A DNA stretch of 64,000 nt from Pyronema omphalodes (lineage: Eukaryota; Ascomycota; Pezizomycetes; Pezizales; Pyronemataceae), in contig JAJJXM010000002.1 of the NCBI GenBank assembly GCA_024516155.1, forward strand, positions 124,001 through 188,000. Direction: 5' to 3'. Numbering within the stretch: position 1 is the stretch's first letter; each line of letters starts with the position of its first letter. Under the pieces are notes generated by a model. That model had not been told where the DNA came from and searched no databases. It saw nothing but the letters and a program-made list of their open reading frames with translations. A program made the position numbers and the translations under genes. Positions 38,717 to 49,285 of the stretch are shown one piece after another.

Positions 38717-39135
38717 TCACTTTTTATTTTCTCGTTCATTTTCCCTTCACGTCCGAGATGGCTAGCGTCGTTTTCACCTAGATCATAGAGCTATTTACAC
38801 ACTAGGCGAGCACGTGATGTCGGCTAAAGAAAGCGGTATAGGGTTATAGCCTACAGTGCGATGTCGGCGATGATGGAGAAGCCTCCTATCCCCAAGTATA
38901 CATGTATCCTTTCCCCTAACTTTCCCCCTTTCCCTCTCTGTCAGATATGTTCATTATTCGGACCAAATTGTTATTTGTCTTTGAAGGGGTGGTTTTTTTC
39001 TTTTCTTCTGTTGAGGTTTTTGTGTTAGTGAAGTGGTCATATCATTTTCATGTGGTGCTCAAGTCCGGGAGATTTTGGTCTACACGAAATAATCTATTAT
39101 AACCAGAGCTCGCCACGACCCGTCCAAGACTGATG

Positions 39136-39164
39136 ACCGGACGGGACCGCAGTGGACGTCCGGT
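39136..39164. other. Inverted repeat ACCGGACG / CGTCCGGT
   Basis: Perfect 8-base arms (39,136-39,143 and 39,157-39,164) enclose a 13-base loop in a GC-rich island of otherwise AT-rich DNA. Function unknown. Confidence 0.6.
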
Positions 39165-39454
39165 CCCATCGGCAACTCAGAAGGACGGCCGCTATGTGGT
39201 CCGGTTCCATCTACGGAACAAAGATATAATAATAATAATAATATTCTCATTTATGTTCCCAACCGATAGGTTATGACAATCGTAACATTACTATTACATT
39301 TCTTTTTTTCTCCCAAATATTTCCTTTGCTTCTTGTCTATACCGCCCTATGGTACATGTAATGGTATAAGTTTTATACAGTTTTTCTGTATATGTTTGCC
39401 TAGTGGGATAGAACAGGTTTATGATTTAGATATACATTTTTAAACATATGATAT

Positions 39455-39596
39455 ACCCGTTTATACCACAACGGAAGAAATACAATCGCGGGGATAACAA
39501 AAAGATATAACCTTCCACGAGAAATACAATCCAGTAGATAACAAAAAGATATAACATTATATAAAATATACCATTCCGTAGATAAAAAAGAGATAT
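39455..39596 (+). repeat. Left part of a ~45-bp minisatellite split by element A
   Basis: About three diverged units share the order ATAACATT...AAATA(C/T)A(C)CA(A)T(T/C)C...GTAGATAACAAAAAGAT. The array resumes right after element A at 49,113. The last five bases, GATAT (39,592-39,596), are the left target-site copy. Confidence 0.7.
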
Positions 39597-41207
39597 TGTA
39601 AACCGGGGGTCCTAGGGTAATGGACGGCCGGGTAACTCTGAAATTCCCGAAAGAAAAGAGAGAAGCAATAATTCCAAGAAGGGGAATTATTACTTCTCAA
39701 GGGGATTCTTCTAACGGAAAGTAGAGGTGATAACAGTTATAAGTTTAAACTCTCCTGCGTATCTCAGGGAGCGTTTCGAGAGTATCGGTTTCGTTTGGTG
39801 GTCGTTTCTTTCAGAGGGACGACCGAAGGTATTGTATTGATTGGAGGTAAGGTATATATATTTGAGGACGTCGGGTATTGACTCAAAAGATGACAATAAC
39901 CCTTCGTGGGAAGTGTTGTTGTATTCGGGACAGTATTGATTGCGTTGCTGGATGATGGCTTCTTCGAGTGGGGGCTTTTGGCACTTTTATATTTTTCTTA
40001 TCTTGAGCTCCCCACTCATATACCCTGCAAGCACTATGCGGTGGGCGGAAGTGGAAGTACCCTAAGACGTTGGTTGGCTACACCTAAACGTGATTTTTCC
40101 ACCATACAAAACGCAACTTTTGGTAAAAACGCTAATATCGCGAATATACTTTAAGACATCCTCCGGGCCGTTATCCGGATGATGCCTTAGTCGTTTGCTA
40201 ACGCCTAGACTCATTCTTTTCGTCGTTTGCACTGATGTCATTAATAATAATAAGGCATCGGAATGCACTTCGAGGAATGTGCATTGCAGGACCGGCTGAC
40301 GCGTTCCTGCAACTAACTTCGGACTTCGATATCCGGCTGGCGATTCCGTCGCATCCGGGTGAAGTCGTTTGTATGATCTGATAATGTCGTCATGCTCGGT
40401 AATAGATTGTGGGCCTTCCGGGGGTCCCTACTAGGAGGTGGTCCGATGTTCCGTTCGTCGTACGGTCGTCTCGTCATATCGGCAGTTCGAAGGTGCGTTT
40501 GCGAAGATAAGGTTTCCGGTGATAACTAACCAAAGAGGCAGTTAACTCCTTATCTCCTTCGGCCGACTAGACTCCGCTGTCGTATGATGCTATTCGGCTT
40601 ATCCGGTTTCCTCCGTCGGTCAGGCGTAATGCCTCGGTCACATATGACTATGTTTTCTTATTTTACGGCAAAGTGTTTCGTGAATACATTATCCCATTAA
40701 ACTTAAATACAGTTCTTTCCCTCCTAACCTTCCTATCCTCATCAACCTCGATATCTGTTTCCTGCGGTGACCTACTTGCGTCACATTCTCCTTTTTATTC
40801 GTATGTATATCTGGCCCGCCGGGTCTCTTAGTTCCACGACCCTTTCTGGACGGTTTTCTCGTATACGGCGGAAGAGGTGCGTTCGCTCAAAGGCTTCGGT
40901 AAGTCTTTGAGTGAGGCCCTAAGGTTATAAGTATTCCAGGTTTTTATCAGCGGCAGCGGTATGTTCCTCGAGGTATGGCTGCGCATTAGAAACCGCAGTC
41001 ATTGATCGGAAACAGACCCACCTCGGGGGCTGCCCCGGGTTTCCCCGCCCTAGATGACGCTGACTTTTTCCCTGGCCCCCCATTATCCTACTTCCTGCGG
41101 GAAGTGGATGAAGGGTGGTTAGTAATAGCTCTCGCCTTTGGCTTGAGTTATTACTTAGGTAAGAATCCCCATTCTTTTTAAATGTCTTATCGGGGTAGGG
41201 TATGACA
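39597..41207 (-). repeat. Element A 3' LTR
   Basis: 1,611 bases, starting TGTCATACCC and ending GGTTTACA on the element strand. I found one difference from the other LTR: plus-strand G at 41,101 against C at 49,006. A polypurine tract precedes it. Confidence 0.93.
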
Positions 41208-41220
41208 CCACCTCCCCCCT
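41208..41220 (-). other. Element A polypurine tract
   Basis: AGGGGGGAGGTGG on the minus strand, directly against the 3' LTR. Element C has the identical 13 bases in the same place. It primes plus-strand DNA synthesis. Confidence 0.9.
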
Positions 41221-41376
41221 TATAAGATTTCGCCCCGAAATCACTAACAATGATTTATAGTAATTGATAAACGGGGTCTTTTCTGATGAAGTCCTCCAGC
41301 CCCTTCATCCACCAACACGTTCTCATGATAAGACCATTAAAACCTCAGTGAGGGAAGGTATCTTATGATGGGTTGG

Positions 41377-44300
41377 TTAAACGCGTTGGTCCCTCGGCAT
41401 GCTTGGGTTCTTTGAGTGGAACTCGCGGAGAGATTCCAAGCCGCCTACTATGAAAGATTCATATGGTTCTTCTGTTTGATCTTTCTTTAAGGGAAAGCCT
41501 TTCCATTTGACTCGGTAAAGTACTTTTCCTCTTGTTTTCCTACTCGAAATGATTTCTTCAATTTCCCATTCCTCATTGCCTTCAATGTCATCTGCTTCAT
41601 CGATGATCTGAAGGAGGTCTGGGGGAGGTCTGTTGCCATTGTTGTAGGGCTCTAGTAGGGAAACGTGGAAGGTGTTGTGGATCTTCCATTTCCGGGGGAG
41701 AGATAAGCGCATCGCCGTTGGTGATACTACTTTCTCTATGGCGAAGGGACCGTGCTTTTTGTGGTCGAGCTTGTCTTTTGGTCTCCTTGTTTGTATGTGT
41801 CGTCCATCTAACATGACCAGATCTCCAACCTTAAATTCTGGGGCATCTTTTCGTTTAGCATCTGCATACTTCCGCATCCTTTCTTGTGTCGATTTCAAGT
41901 TCTGGATAAGTATGCCATGGACGGAGGTGATGTGGTTGATGAAGCTTTGTTCCTCATTCAATTTTGTGTTTGATGATGCCGGGTTGGTGCATGCTGGATG
42001 TCTTCCGTAATTGGCGTAGAAGGGCGACATGCCAGTAGCCTGGGTTATTGAATTGTTGTAGGCGAATTCGGCCATGGGTAGTAGGTCGACCCAATCATCC
42101 ATCTCGTAGTTAATGAATGATCGGAGGTATGCTTCGATGGTTTGGTTGATTCGTTCAGTTTGCCCATCCGTTTGAGGGTGGAAGGCAGTGCTCATTCTTG
42201 GGCGAACACCTAAAATGCCTAAGAATTGTTTCCACTCTGTCGAAGTGAATCTGGAGTCTGGATCCGAGATTATGTCTGTCGGAATGCCGTGGAATCTCCA
42301 AATCTCTCTTGCGAATATTTTGACCAGATGAGCAGCTGTTTTCTCATCTTTCTTGAGTGGGATGAAATGAGCCATTTTTGTGAATCTATCGATGATGACC
42401 CATAGCTGATCGCATCCATCAGAGAGCGGTAAGTCTGTTATAAAATCCATGGCGATTGATGTCCATGGAGCGTATGGAAGCTCGAGTGGTGAAAGCATTC
42501 CATAGGGTTTGTGTCGTGCTGTTTTGTCTCGTTGACATTCATTACAGCTTCGGATGTATTCGATTATTTCCTGGTCCATCTTTGGCCACCAGAAATTTCG
42601 TCTTATCAATTCTATTGTTTTATCTTGGCCAAAGTGGCCTGCAATTTTACTGTTATGCTCTGTATGAAGAACCGCTTGTCGTGCATTCTGTGGGACCCAG
42701 AGTAATCCTTTGCGATATAATAACCCGTTTCTTTCTTCTAATAATCCTTCCGTCCTAGCCTTTTCCTTTCCTTCTTGATCCTTCGCGCTTCCATCCAAAC
42801 TCCTTAAAGCCTGCTGGTATGCCGCGTCCTTCTTTCCTGCTTCCTTTATATCCATTTCAAATTCCTTTGTCCATCTAGATACTGCCGTTGACAAATATTC
42901 TAGTTGAACAGCCGAGCAACAAAAAACCATTCCTTCTCCTCCTGTACTGATTGCTGAAATTGCGTTGAAGTGTTTTTCTTTCAGGATCGTCTGTACAGGC
43001 TGATCTCCATCTCCCCCCTTTTCAGGGCGGTACTCCGGGCGCCTAGACAATGCATCTGGCTTGCCATTACTTGTTCCTTTTCGATAAAAAATTTTGAAGT
43101 CCACGCCGGCCAATTCCTGAGCCCAGCGTGCCTGCCTTCGGTTGAGCACTTTAGTTGTCATAAAGTACTCGAGATTTTTATGGTCGGTGTATACCTGAAC
43201 CATGTGTAAGGATCCCTCCAGATATCGCCTCCAAACCTTAAAGCAGTCAACAATTGCTAGTAATTCCTTGTCATGAATTTCATAATTGATTTCTGCTGGG
43301 GCGAATTTCCTGGAGTGAAAGGCGACAGGGTGCAATTTGTTATCATCCCCTTTTTGTGACAGGGTGGCACCTAGTGCGAAATCTGAAGCATCGGTCTCAA
43401 CAATACATTCGCGCCGGGGGTCGAAATGTGTGAGGATCGGTGCTGTCGTGAAGCATTTCTTGAGTTTTTCGAATGCTGTTGTCATGTTTTCGGTCCAAAC
43501 CCAATCCTTTGGGGAACCTTTTGTTGAGTCGCTTAAGGGTTTTGCGATTTTGGAGAATCCGGCAATGAAGCGACGGTAAAAGTTGGCGAATCCGATGAAT
43601 GATTGGACGCCTTTCAAATTAGTTGGCCGCTGCCAATCTTGAATGCTTTGAACCTTGTCCTGGGCCATTTCAATTCCGTCTTGTGAAATGACATAGCCTA
43701 AGAAATCAACCCTGGATGTTGACCAGAAACACTTGTCCTGTGAGATAGCCAGTCCATTTTCTGCAAGTCGTTTCAGAACATCTAGGACCAGTCGGTCGTG
43801 CTCTTCCTCAGTTTCGGCGTAGATCAGAATATCGTCCAGGTAGACAATGAGGCCTTGATCGAGTAAGTCCCGGAATATGTGATTCATCATATTCTGGAAG
43901 GTTGCTGGTGCATTAGAGAGTCCGAACGGCATTACTGTGTATTCGTACAGCCCATATCTTGTTTTGAAGGCTGTCTTCCATTCGTCTCCGGGCTTTATCC
44001 TGATTAGATTATAGCCGTTTTTAAGATCAATTTTAGTGAAGATTTTGGCACTGCGAACTCGATCTTGTAGTTCGGTCATGATCGGTAAAGGGTACCGGTT
44101 TGCTATGGTTACTTTATTCAAGCCCCGGTAGTCGACACAAAGTCGTAGTCCTCTGCCATGGGGTTTTGGGACGAAGATGATTGGTGCCGCTGCTGGGGAT
44201 TTTGAATGTCTAATTTTACCGAGTTCCAACATTTCTTTGAGATATTTTCGAAGTTCTGTGAGCTCGGTTTCGTTCAAGGGGTACATTGGTCCCCATGGCG

Positions 44301-45132
44301 GCTGTTCCCCTTCCTTGAGGTCGATTGCATGATCATATGGCTTATGATCAGGTAGTTTGTCGGCTAGTTCCTTTCCTAAGACTTCGCATAGGGGTCGGAA
44401 CTTATCGGGTATGATGCAGGCTGGGTTGATGTCGGTTGTGTCTGAAGTAACAGCGGCAACATACCCAATTACTGTGGCATCTTCATTGAATAGGACATCT
44501 GGATCCAGCGAGAGCGAGAATTCTTGTGCCGCAGCTAACGTACAGTGTTGCTTGCAGAAGTTGGTATCCAAGGTGATGTCGTCGGGATTTCCCCAAAAGT
44601 TATTCGGTTGGTGTTTTGCCATCCACCAACAGGGCAGGATGATGTCCGTTCCTGATTCTAATGGCATAATCTCGAAAGTTTCTCTTGTATAATGTTGTCG
44701 GTATTGTAAGAGGAGAGAATGGGTAAAGGCCTGTCCAGCCTCACGTAGCGCAGATCCGTCTGCTCCATTGATGCGTAAAGGTTGATTCCGGTTGATATGG
44801 GGAAGATCATGTCTCGCTACAAATGTCGAACTGATAATGGGGATTGCTGCCCCAGTGTCGAACATTGTCCGAACGCAGAACACCCGTTCTCCTGGTACTG
44901 ATATGTTCATTTTGACTATGGGCCGTGGCCCGGATTTTGGGGATTCGTTTTCAACTTTTTTCATGATTTTGGCCTTTTTACTGTGTTTTTGAGTTTTTTG
45001 TGGTTTTGTCCGTTCAACGCCGCAAATCGAAAGATGTCTATGGTTCAATGCGTCTTGATCTGGTTGACCGTGCTTGCGCATCGTAGCCGGTCTTGTTAGT
45101 TTAAATCCGAATGTTCGGATGTAATCTCCCAA
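41377..45132 (-). CDS. Element A Pol polyprotein (PR-RT-RH-IN-chromodomain)
   Basis: Uninterrupted frame of 1,251 residues. Aspartic protease DTG at 92-94. Reverse transcriptase about 300-500 with [30 protein letters not shown] and catalytic YLDD at 431-434. RNase H about 575-700 ([28 protein letters not shown]). Integrase zinc-binding H826, H833, C863, C866 and catalytic D896, D957, E993. A chromodomain closes the protein (about 1187-1240, EEWEIEEI, RVKWKGF). It has no efficient start of its own before the gag stop and is most likely made by a -1 frameshift at 45,105-45,099, joining from that point. The residue after the second catalytic Asp is Pro instead of the usual Arg. Confidence 0.95.
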   Translation of the reverse strand: MGDYIRTFGFKLTRPATMRKHGQPDQDALNHRHLSICGVERTKPQKTQKHSKKAKIMKKVENESPKSGPRPIVKMNISVPGERVFCVRTMFDTGAAIPIISSTFVARHDLPHINRNQPLRINGADGSALREAGQAFTHSLLLQYRQHYTRETFEIMPLESGTDIILPCWWMAKHQPNNFWGNPDDITLDTNFCKQHCTLAAAQEFSLSLDPDVLFNEDATVIGYVAAVTSDTTDINPACIIPDKFRPLCEVLGKELADKLPDHKPYDHAIDLKEGEQPPWGPMYPLNETELTELRKYLKEMLELGKIRHSKSPAAAPIIFVPKPHGRGLRLCVDYRGLNKVTIANRYPLPIMTELQDRVRSAKIFTKIDLKNGYNLIRIKPGDEWKTAFKTRYGLYEYTVMPFGLSNAPATFQNMMNHIFRDLLDQGLIVYLDDILIYAETEEEHDRLVLDVLKRLAENGLAISQDKCFWSTSRVDFLGYVISQDGIEMAQDKVQSIQDWQRPTNLKGVQSFIGFANFYRRFIAGFSKIAKPLSDSTKGSPKDWVWTENMTTAFEKLKKCFTTAPILTHFDPRRECIVETDASDFALGATLSQKGDDNKLHPVAFHSRKFAPAEINYEIHDKELLAIVDCFKVWRRYLEGSLHMVQVYTDHKNLEYFMTTKVLNRRQARWAQELAGVDFKIFYRKGTSNGKPDALSRRPEYRPEKGGDGDQPVQTILKEKHFNAISAISTGGEGMVFCCSAVQLEYLSTAVSRWTKEFEMDIKEAGKKDAAYQQALRSLDGSAKDQEGKEKARTEGLLEERNGLLYRKGLLWVPQNARQAVLHTEHNSKIAGHFGQDKTIELIRRNFWWPKMDQEIIEYIRSCNECQRDKTARHKPYGMLSPLELPYAPWTSIAMDFITDLPLSDGCDQLWVIIDRFTKMAHFIPLKKDEKTAAHLVKIFAREIWRFHGIPTDIISDPDSRFTSTEWKQFLGILGVRPRMSTAFHPQTDGQTERINQTIEAYLRSFINYEMDDWVDLLPMAEFAYNNSITQATGMSPFYANYGRHPACTNPASSNTKLNEEQSFINHITSVHGILIQNLKSTQERMRKYADAKRKDAPEFKVGDLVMLDGRHIQTRRPKDKLDHKKHGPFAIEKVVSPTAMRLSLPRKWKIHNTFHVSLLEPYNNGNRPPPDLLQIIDEADDIEGNEEWEIEEIISSRKTRGKVLYRVKWKGFPLKKDQTEEPYESFIVGGLESLREFHSKNPSMPRDQRV
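45066..45105 (-). promoter_or_regulatory. Element A -1 ribosomal frameshift signal
   Basis: On the element strand the gag frame ends GAT TTA AAC TAA. The heptamer T TTA AAC (45,105-45,099) fits X XXY YYZ exactly. A 6-base spacer (TAACAA) leads to a hairpin: GACCG (45,092-45,088) pairs with CGGTC (45,070-45,066), extended by GCT/AGC around one bulged A. The pol frame is exactly -1 relative to gag. Confidence 0.85.
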
Positions 45133-47435
45133 ACACGGGGGGAATCTGGCGAAACCGGTGCGACCGCGGCTACCTGTTTGGCCTTTTTGGTAGGTCGCTC
45201 CTCTTCAGACCCTTCGTCGTCAGCCTCGTCGTCGGTTGACCTTGCCCTTTTCTTTCGGTTCACCGCAGCCACTTTTGCTGTAAGTTCGGTACCCTGGGAG
45301 GTCTTCTTCGCAAAGCATTCCAATGTGTGGTGGCTGGAACGTCCACATCTCCAACAGGATGCCTTATCCGCCTTGTATTGGTCGATTTCAGACTGGGGTA
45401 CACCGACCAATGCATCCCGGGTGCTCTGAAATTTCTTCTCTTTTGGTTTGTTGGAGGTTGAAGGTCTATCCCTCTGGTTATCCTTCGATTTCTGGTGACG
45501 TCCCTTATCTTTCTCGTTCTTCTTTGTTGACCTATCTTTCTCCGGCTGGAAATCGATTTGTTGTAGGAGTGGATTCTCCTTCCGGTTCATCTCTTTTTCT
45601 CTGTTGGTGGCCTTCTTTACAAGGGCAGCCTTGAAGAGTTCAAATGATGGGTCGTATAAATCTTCGGTCAGATCCGATGCTGCTCGGACGACCTCATCAG
45701 CGAAGGACTGAGCATACATCTCCCGGAGAACCTCTCCCTGAAGCTGAGCCTTCTCCTGGTAGATCGACATTCGGATTCCCCACTGGTCGGCGGGAAGCCC
45801 GGTCTTGTGCCAGCCCGGTAGGTGTTTCCAGCGAAGCTTGTTCATTTTCGCGGTGTAGTTCCGGCGCTCATGTGGGTCGCGGAAGTATTGAGTCATTGCC
45901 GCCGCGTAGGTTTCCCAGGTGTCTTGCTGCTTTGAGGATTCCCATGTGTCGACGCGATTCTGGTGCCATTGGCGTGCATCGCCCTTGAGGAAGGATCCAA
46001 GCCAATGGATCTTTTGGAGGTCCGTTTGATAGTCAATTGCTCGGACTGTCATGAACTCTTTCACGGCCTTGAACCAAGGCATGAACTCGGCCTTCTCCCC
46101 AGAAAAGGATTCTGGTTCCTTCATTTTAGGCGCTTTACCAACGACCACGGGTGCCCTGTTTTTTGACACCCTATTCTTCTTATCTCTTTTGCGGAGCTCC
46201 CGAATGTATCGCCGAATTTCTTTTGGGATTCGTTCGGCATATCTGGGCGCAGAGTCTGAATCCGAATCGGAGGACTCAGAGCTACTACTGTCAGGTGGAG
46301 GAGGAGGAGGGGGCACACGTCCGTTTGGTGGACTACTTCCCCGTCTGGAACCTTTTCGGGAGGCCTGAATGGATCTTCGTCCGTTCCGTTCATTTGGTCT
46401 GGGAGGAATCGGCGGCGGCAGGTTATACAGGGAGTCATCATCTCCCTGGTCGTCGGGTTCGGAATTGGTCATGTCGTGGTCACTCTCCGGTGAAGGGGCC
46501 CGACCATCTCTACAACGTCCTTGGATGACTTCACTGATCAGTGATGCTACATCTGCTTGCCTACCCGGACCCGCAACCCTTTTGACCTGCTGCTGTAATT
46601 CCAGCTCAATTGCCTTCCACTTGTTGTCGAAGGCAGCCTGTAACTCTTCCCTTTCGCGTTGACTTGCCGCGGCGGCCTCGTCTTGTTGCTTCTTCAGGCG
46701 ATCATGATCCGCCTGTTGTCGTTTCTGAAGTTGTGAAAGGCGGTCCATTTCCTTTCGGACTCTCTTTTTCTCTTCCGCCAAGTCCGCCTTTAATGCAGCT
46801 TCCTTATCCTTCAACTCCTGCTTGTCCTTGGCCATCCGGGCCTCCAAGTCCTTCTCTTTTTGTCGTAATTCCGCTGCCCATCGTTCGCAGCTAGCATTCC
46901 ATTCCTCCTGTTTTGTGGCTTCCGCTTTATAGTAAGCCATGATGATTTGTTGGTTATTTTCTAACTTCTCGGTATAGGCCTCCAGGGTCACCTGTCGATG
47001 GACCTCGTCATTGGCCCGAGTGATCTGGAGGTCCTCCATTTGTCGTTGAAGCTGAGTATATGCTTCGGCAACCTCCATGAATTGGCGGTTGGTGAGGTTG
47101 AATTGGGCATTCACTGCATTACCCATCTGTTGTTGTGTTTGTTGGAGGGCTTGGTCCAAGTTGACTTGGATGTTTTCATATGCCGTTTGCATATTCATGA
47201 ACATCCGGATTGCATCGCCCTCGTCGTTCTGTATCTGGCTGCGTAAGTTGCTGATGTCTACAGCAGTACGAGCCAGTTGTCTCATCAGGTCCTCAGCCCA
47301 TGGTGGGATGCTCGGAATACTGATGGAATCTGGTACCCCGCTCATTTCCACCTCATTACTGATGCGGTCTGGGTCAGCACTGAGGAGAGCCCATGAGGGG
47401 AGGGGTTGGAATTCGTATTCCATGAGTTGAGCCAT
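45096..47435 (-). CDS. Element A Gag protein
   Basis: Intact frame of 779 residues. A long coiled coil (about 60-290, rich in Gln, Glu, Lys) precedes a Pro/Ser-rich linker, the capsid-like Gag region (EKAEFMPWFKAVKEFMTV, WLGSFLKGDARQWHQNRV) and a CX2CX4HX4C zinc knuckle at 694-707 (CWRCGRSSHHTLEC). The C-terminal tail is basic then acidic. It forms the virus-like particle and packages element RNA. The start at 47435 lies 66 bases after the 5' LTR. Confidence 0.93.
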   Translation of the reverse strand: MAQLMEYEFQPLPSWALLSADPDRISNEVEMSGVPDSISIPSIPPWAEDLMRQLARTAVDISNLRSQIQNDEGDAIRMFMNMQTAYENIQVNLDQALQQTQQQMGNAVNAQFNLTNRQFMEVAEAYTQLQRQMEDLQITRANDEVHRQVTLEAYTEKLENNQQIIMAYYKAEATKQEEWNASCERWAAELRQKEKDLEARMAKDKQELKDKEAALKADLAEEKKRVRKEMDRLSQLQKRQQADHDRLKKQQDEAAAASQREREELQAAFDNKWKAIELELQQQVKRVAGPGRQADVASLISEVIQGRCRDGRAPSPESDHDMTNSEPDDQGDDDSLYNLPPPIPPRPNERNGRRSIQASRKGSRRGSSPPNGRVPPPPPPPDSSSSESSDSDSDSAPRYAERIPKEIRRYIRELRKRDKKNRVSKNRAPVVVGKAPKMKEPESFSGEKAEFMPWFKAVKEFMTVRAIDYQTDLQKIHWLGSFLKGDARQWHQNRVDTWESSKQQDTWETYAAAMTQYFRDPHERRNYTAKMNKLRWKHLPGWHKTGLPADQWGIRMSIYQEKAQLQGEVLREMYAQSFADEVVRAASDLTEDLYDPSFELFKAALVKKATNREKEMNRKENPLLQQIDFQPEKDRSTKKNEKDKGRHQKSKDNQRDRPSTSNKPKEKKFQSTRDALVGVPQSEIDQYKADKASCWRCGRSSHHTLECFAKKTSQGTELTAKVAAVNRKKRARSTDDEADDEGSEEERPTKKAKQVAAVAPVSPDSPRVWEITSEHSDLN

Positions 47436-47490
47436 GTCGTAATATTATGGCTGATGTGTACTTCTCGATTCACTCGGTGAGGTGTATGAG

Positions 47491-47500
47491 TAAACTTATA
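47491..47500 (-). other. Element A primer-binding site (self-priming type)
   Basis: TATAAGTTTA on the element strand begins two bases after the LTR end. It is not complementary to a tRNA 3' end (no TGG). It is the exact reverse complement of TAAACTTATA inside the same LTR at 47,652-47,643. Confidence 0.7.
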
Positions 47501-47501
47501 G

Positions 47502-49112
47502 TGTAAACCGGGGGTCCTAGGGTAATGGACGGCCGGGTAACTCTGAAATTCCCGAAAGAAAAGAGAGAAGCAATAATTCCAAGAAGGGGAATTATTACTT
47601 CTCAAGGGGATTCTTCTAACGGAAAGTAGAGGTGATAACAGTTATAAGTTTAAACTCTCCTGCGTATCTCAGGGAGCGTTTCGAGAGTATCGGTTTCGTT
47701 TGGTGGTCGTTTCTTTCAGAGGGACGACCGAAGGTATTGTATTGATTGGAGGTAAGGTATATATATTTGAGGACGTCGGGTATTGACTCAAAAGATGACA
47801 ATAACCCTTCGTGGGAAGTGTTGTTGTATTCGGGACAGTATTGATTGCGTTGCTGGATGATGGCTTCTTCGAGTGGGGGCTTTTGGCACTTTTATATTTT
47901 TCTTATCTTGAGCTCCCCACTCATATACCCTGCAAGCACTATGCGGTGGGCGGAAGTGGAAGTACCCTAAGACGTTGGTTGGCTACACCTAAACGTGATT
48001 TTTCCACCATACAAAACGCAACTTTTGGTAAAAACGCTAATATCGCGAATATACTTTAAGACATCCTCCGGGCCGTTATCCGGATGATGCCTTAGTCGTT
48101 TGCTAACGCCTAGACTCATTCTTTTCGTCGTTTGCACTGATGTCATTAATAATAATAAGGCATCGGAATGCACTTCGAGGAATGTGCATTGCAGGACCGG
48201 CTGACGCGTTCCTGCAACTAACTTCGGACTTCGATATCCGGCTGGCGATTCCGTCGCATCCGGGTGAAGTCGTTTGTATGATCTGATAATGTCGTCATGC
48301 TCGGTAATAGATTGTGGGCCTTCCGGGGGTCCCTACTAGGAGGTGGTCCGATGTTCCGTTCGTCGTACGGTCGTCTCGTCATATCGGCAGTTCGAAGGTG
48401 CGTTTGCGAAGATAAGGTTTCCGGTGATAACTAACCAAAGAGGCAGTTAACTCCTTATCTCCTTCGGCCGACTAGACTCCGCTGTCGTATGATGCTATTC
48501 GGCTTATCCGGTTTCCTCCGTCGGTCAGGCGTAATGCCTCGGTCACATATGACTATGTTTTCTTATTTTACGGCAAAGTGTTTCGTGAATACATTATCCC
48601 ATTAAACTTAAATACAGTTCTTTCCCTCCTAACCTTCCTATCCTCATCAACCTCGATATCTGTTTCCTGCGGTGACCTACTTGCGTCACATTCTCCTTTT
48701 TATTCGTATGTATATCTGGCCCGCCGGGTCTCTTAGTTCCACGACCCTTTCTGGACGGTTTTCTCGTATACGGCGGAAGAGGTGCGTTCGCTCAAAGGCT
48801 TCGGTAAGTCTTTGAGTGAGGCCCTAAGGTTATAAGTATTCCAGGTTTTTATCAGCGGCAGCGGTATGTTCCTCGAGGTATGGCTGCGCATTAGAAACCG
48901 CAGTCATTGATCGGAAACAGACCCACCTCGGGGGCTGCCCCGGGTTTCCCCGCCCTAGATGACGCTGACTTTTTCCCTGGCCCCCCATTATCCTACTTCC
49001 TGCGGCAAGTGGATGAAGGGTGGTTAGTAATAGCTCTCGCCTTTGGCTTGAGTTATTACTTAGGTAAGAATCCCCATTCTTTTTAAATGTCTTATCGGGG
49101 TAGGGTATGACA
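47502..49112 (-). repeat. Element A 5' LTR
   Basis: 1,611 bases, TG...CA ends. A candidate TATA box (ATATATATACC) reads on the minus strand at about 47,767-47,757, and the self-priming segment TAAACTTATA starts about 105 bases further on. A second TATAAAAG lies upstream at 47,896-47,889. Confidence 0.93.
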
Positions 49113-49216
49113 GATATAACATTCTATGAAATATACAATCCCATGGATAAAACAAAGATAAACATTTTGTCACAAATACAATCGCGTGAATATAACAAAG
49201 AAATAATTTCCCAATA
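49113..49216 (+). repeat. Right part of the ~45-bp minisatellite, with target-site copy
   Basis: GATAT at 49,113-49,117 repeats the left flank of element A. The array then continues (AACATTCTATGAAATATACA, ATCCCATGGATAAAACAAAG, then a further diverged unit). Confidence 0.7.
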
Positions 49217-49285
49217 TGAACAAAAGATTTGTAGAACTAATGTGGTGGACTTGTTTATGTAGACGAGCACTACTGAACTATATGA

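Larger units (their letters stand above)
39597..49112 (-). mobile_element. Element A: complete chromodomain Gypsy LTR retrotransposon
   Basis: A 9,516-bp element in minus orientation: 5' LTR 49112-47502, 66-base leader, gag 47435-45096, pol in the -1 frame 45132-41377, polypurine tract 41220-41208, 3' LTR 41207-39597. The flanks carry a 5-bp duplication GATAT (39,592-39,596 and 49,113-49,117). Pol order is protease, reverse transcriptase, RNase H, integrase, chromodomain, which defines a chromovirus. Both ORFs are open and the LTRs nearly identical, so it is young and possibly active. Confidence 0.95.
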
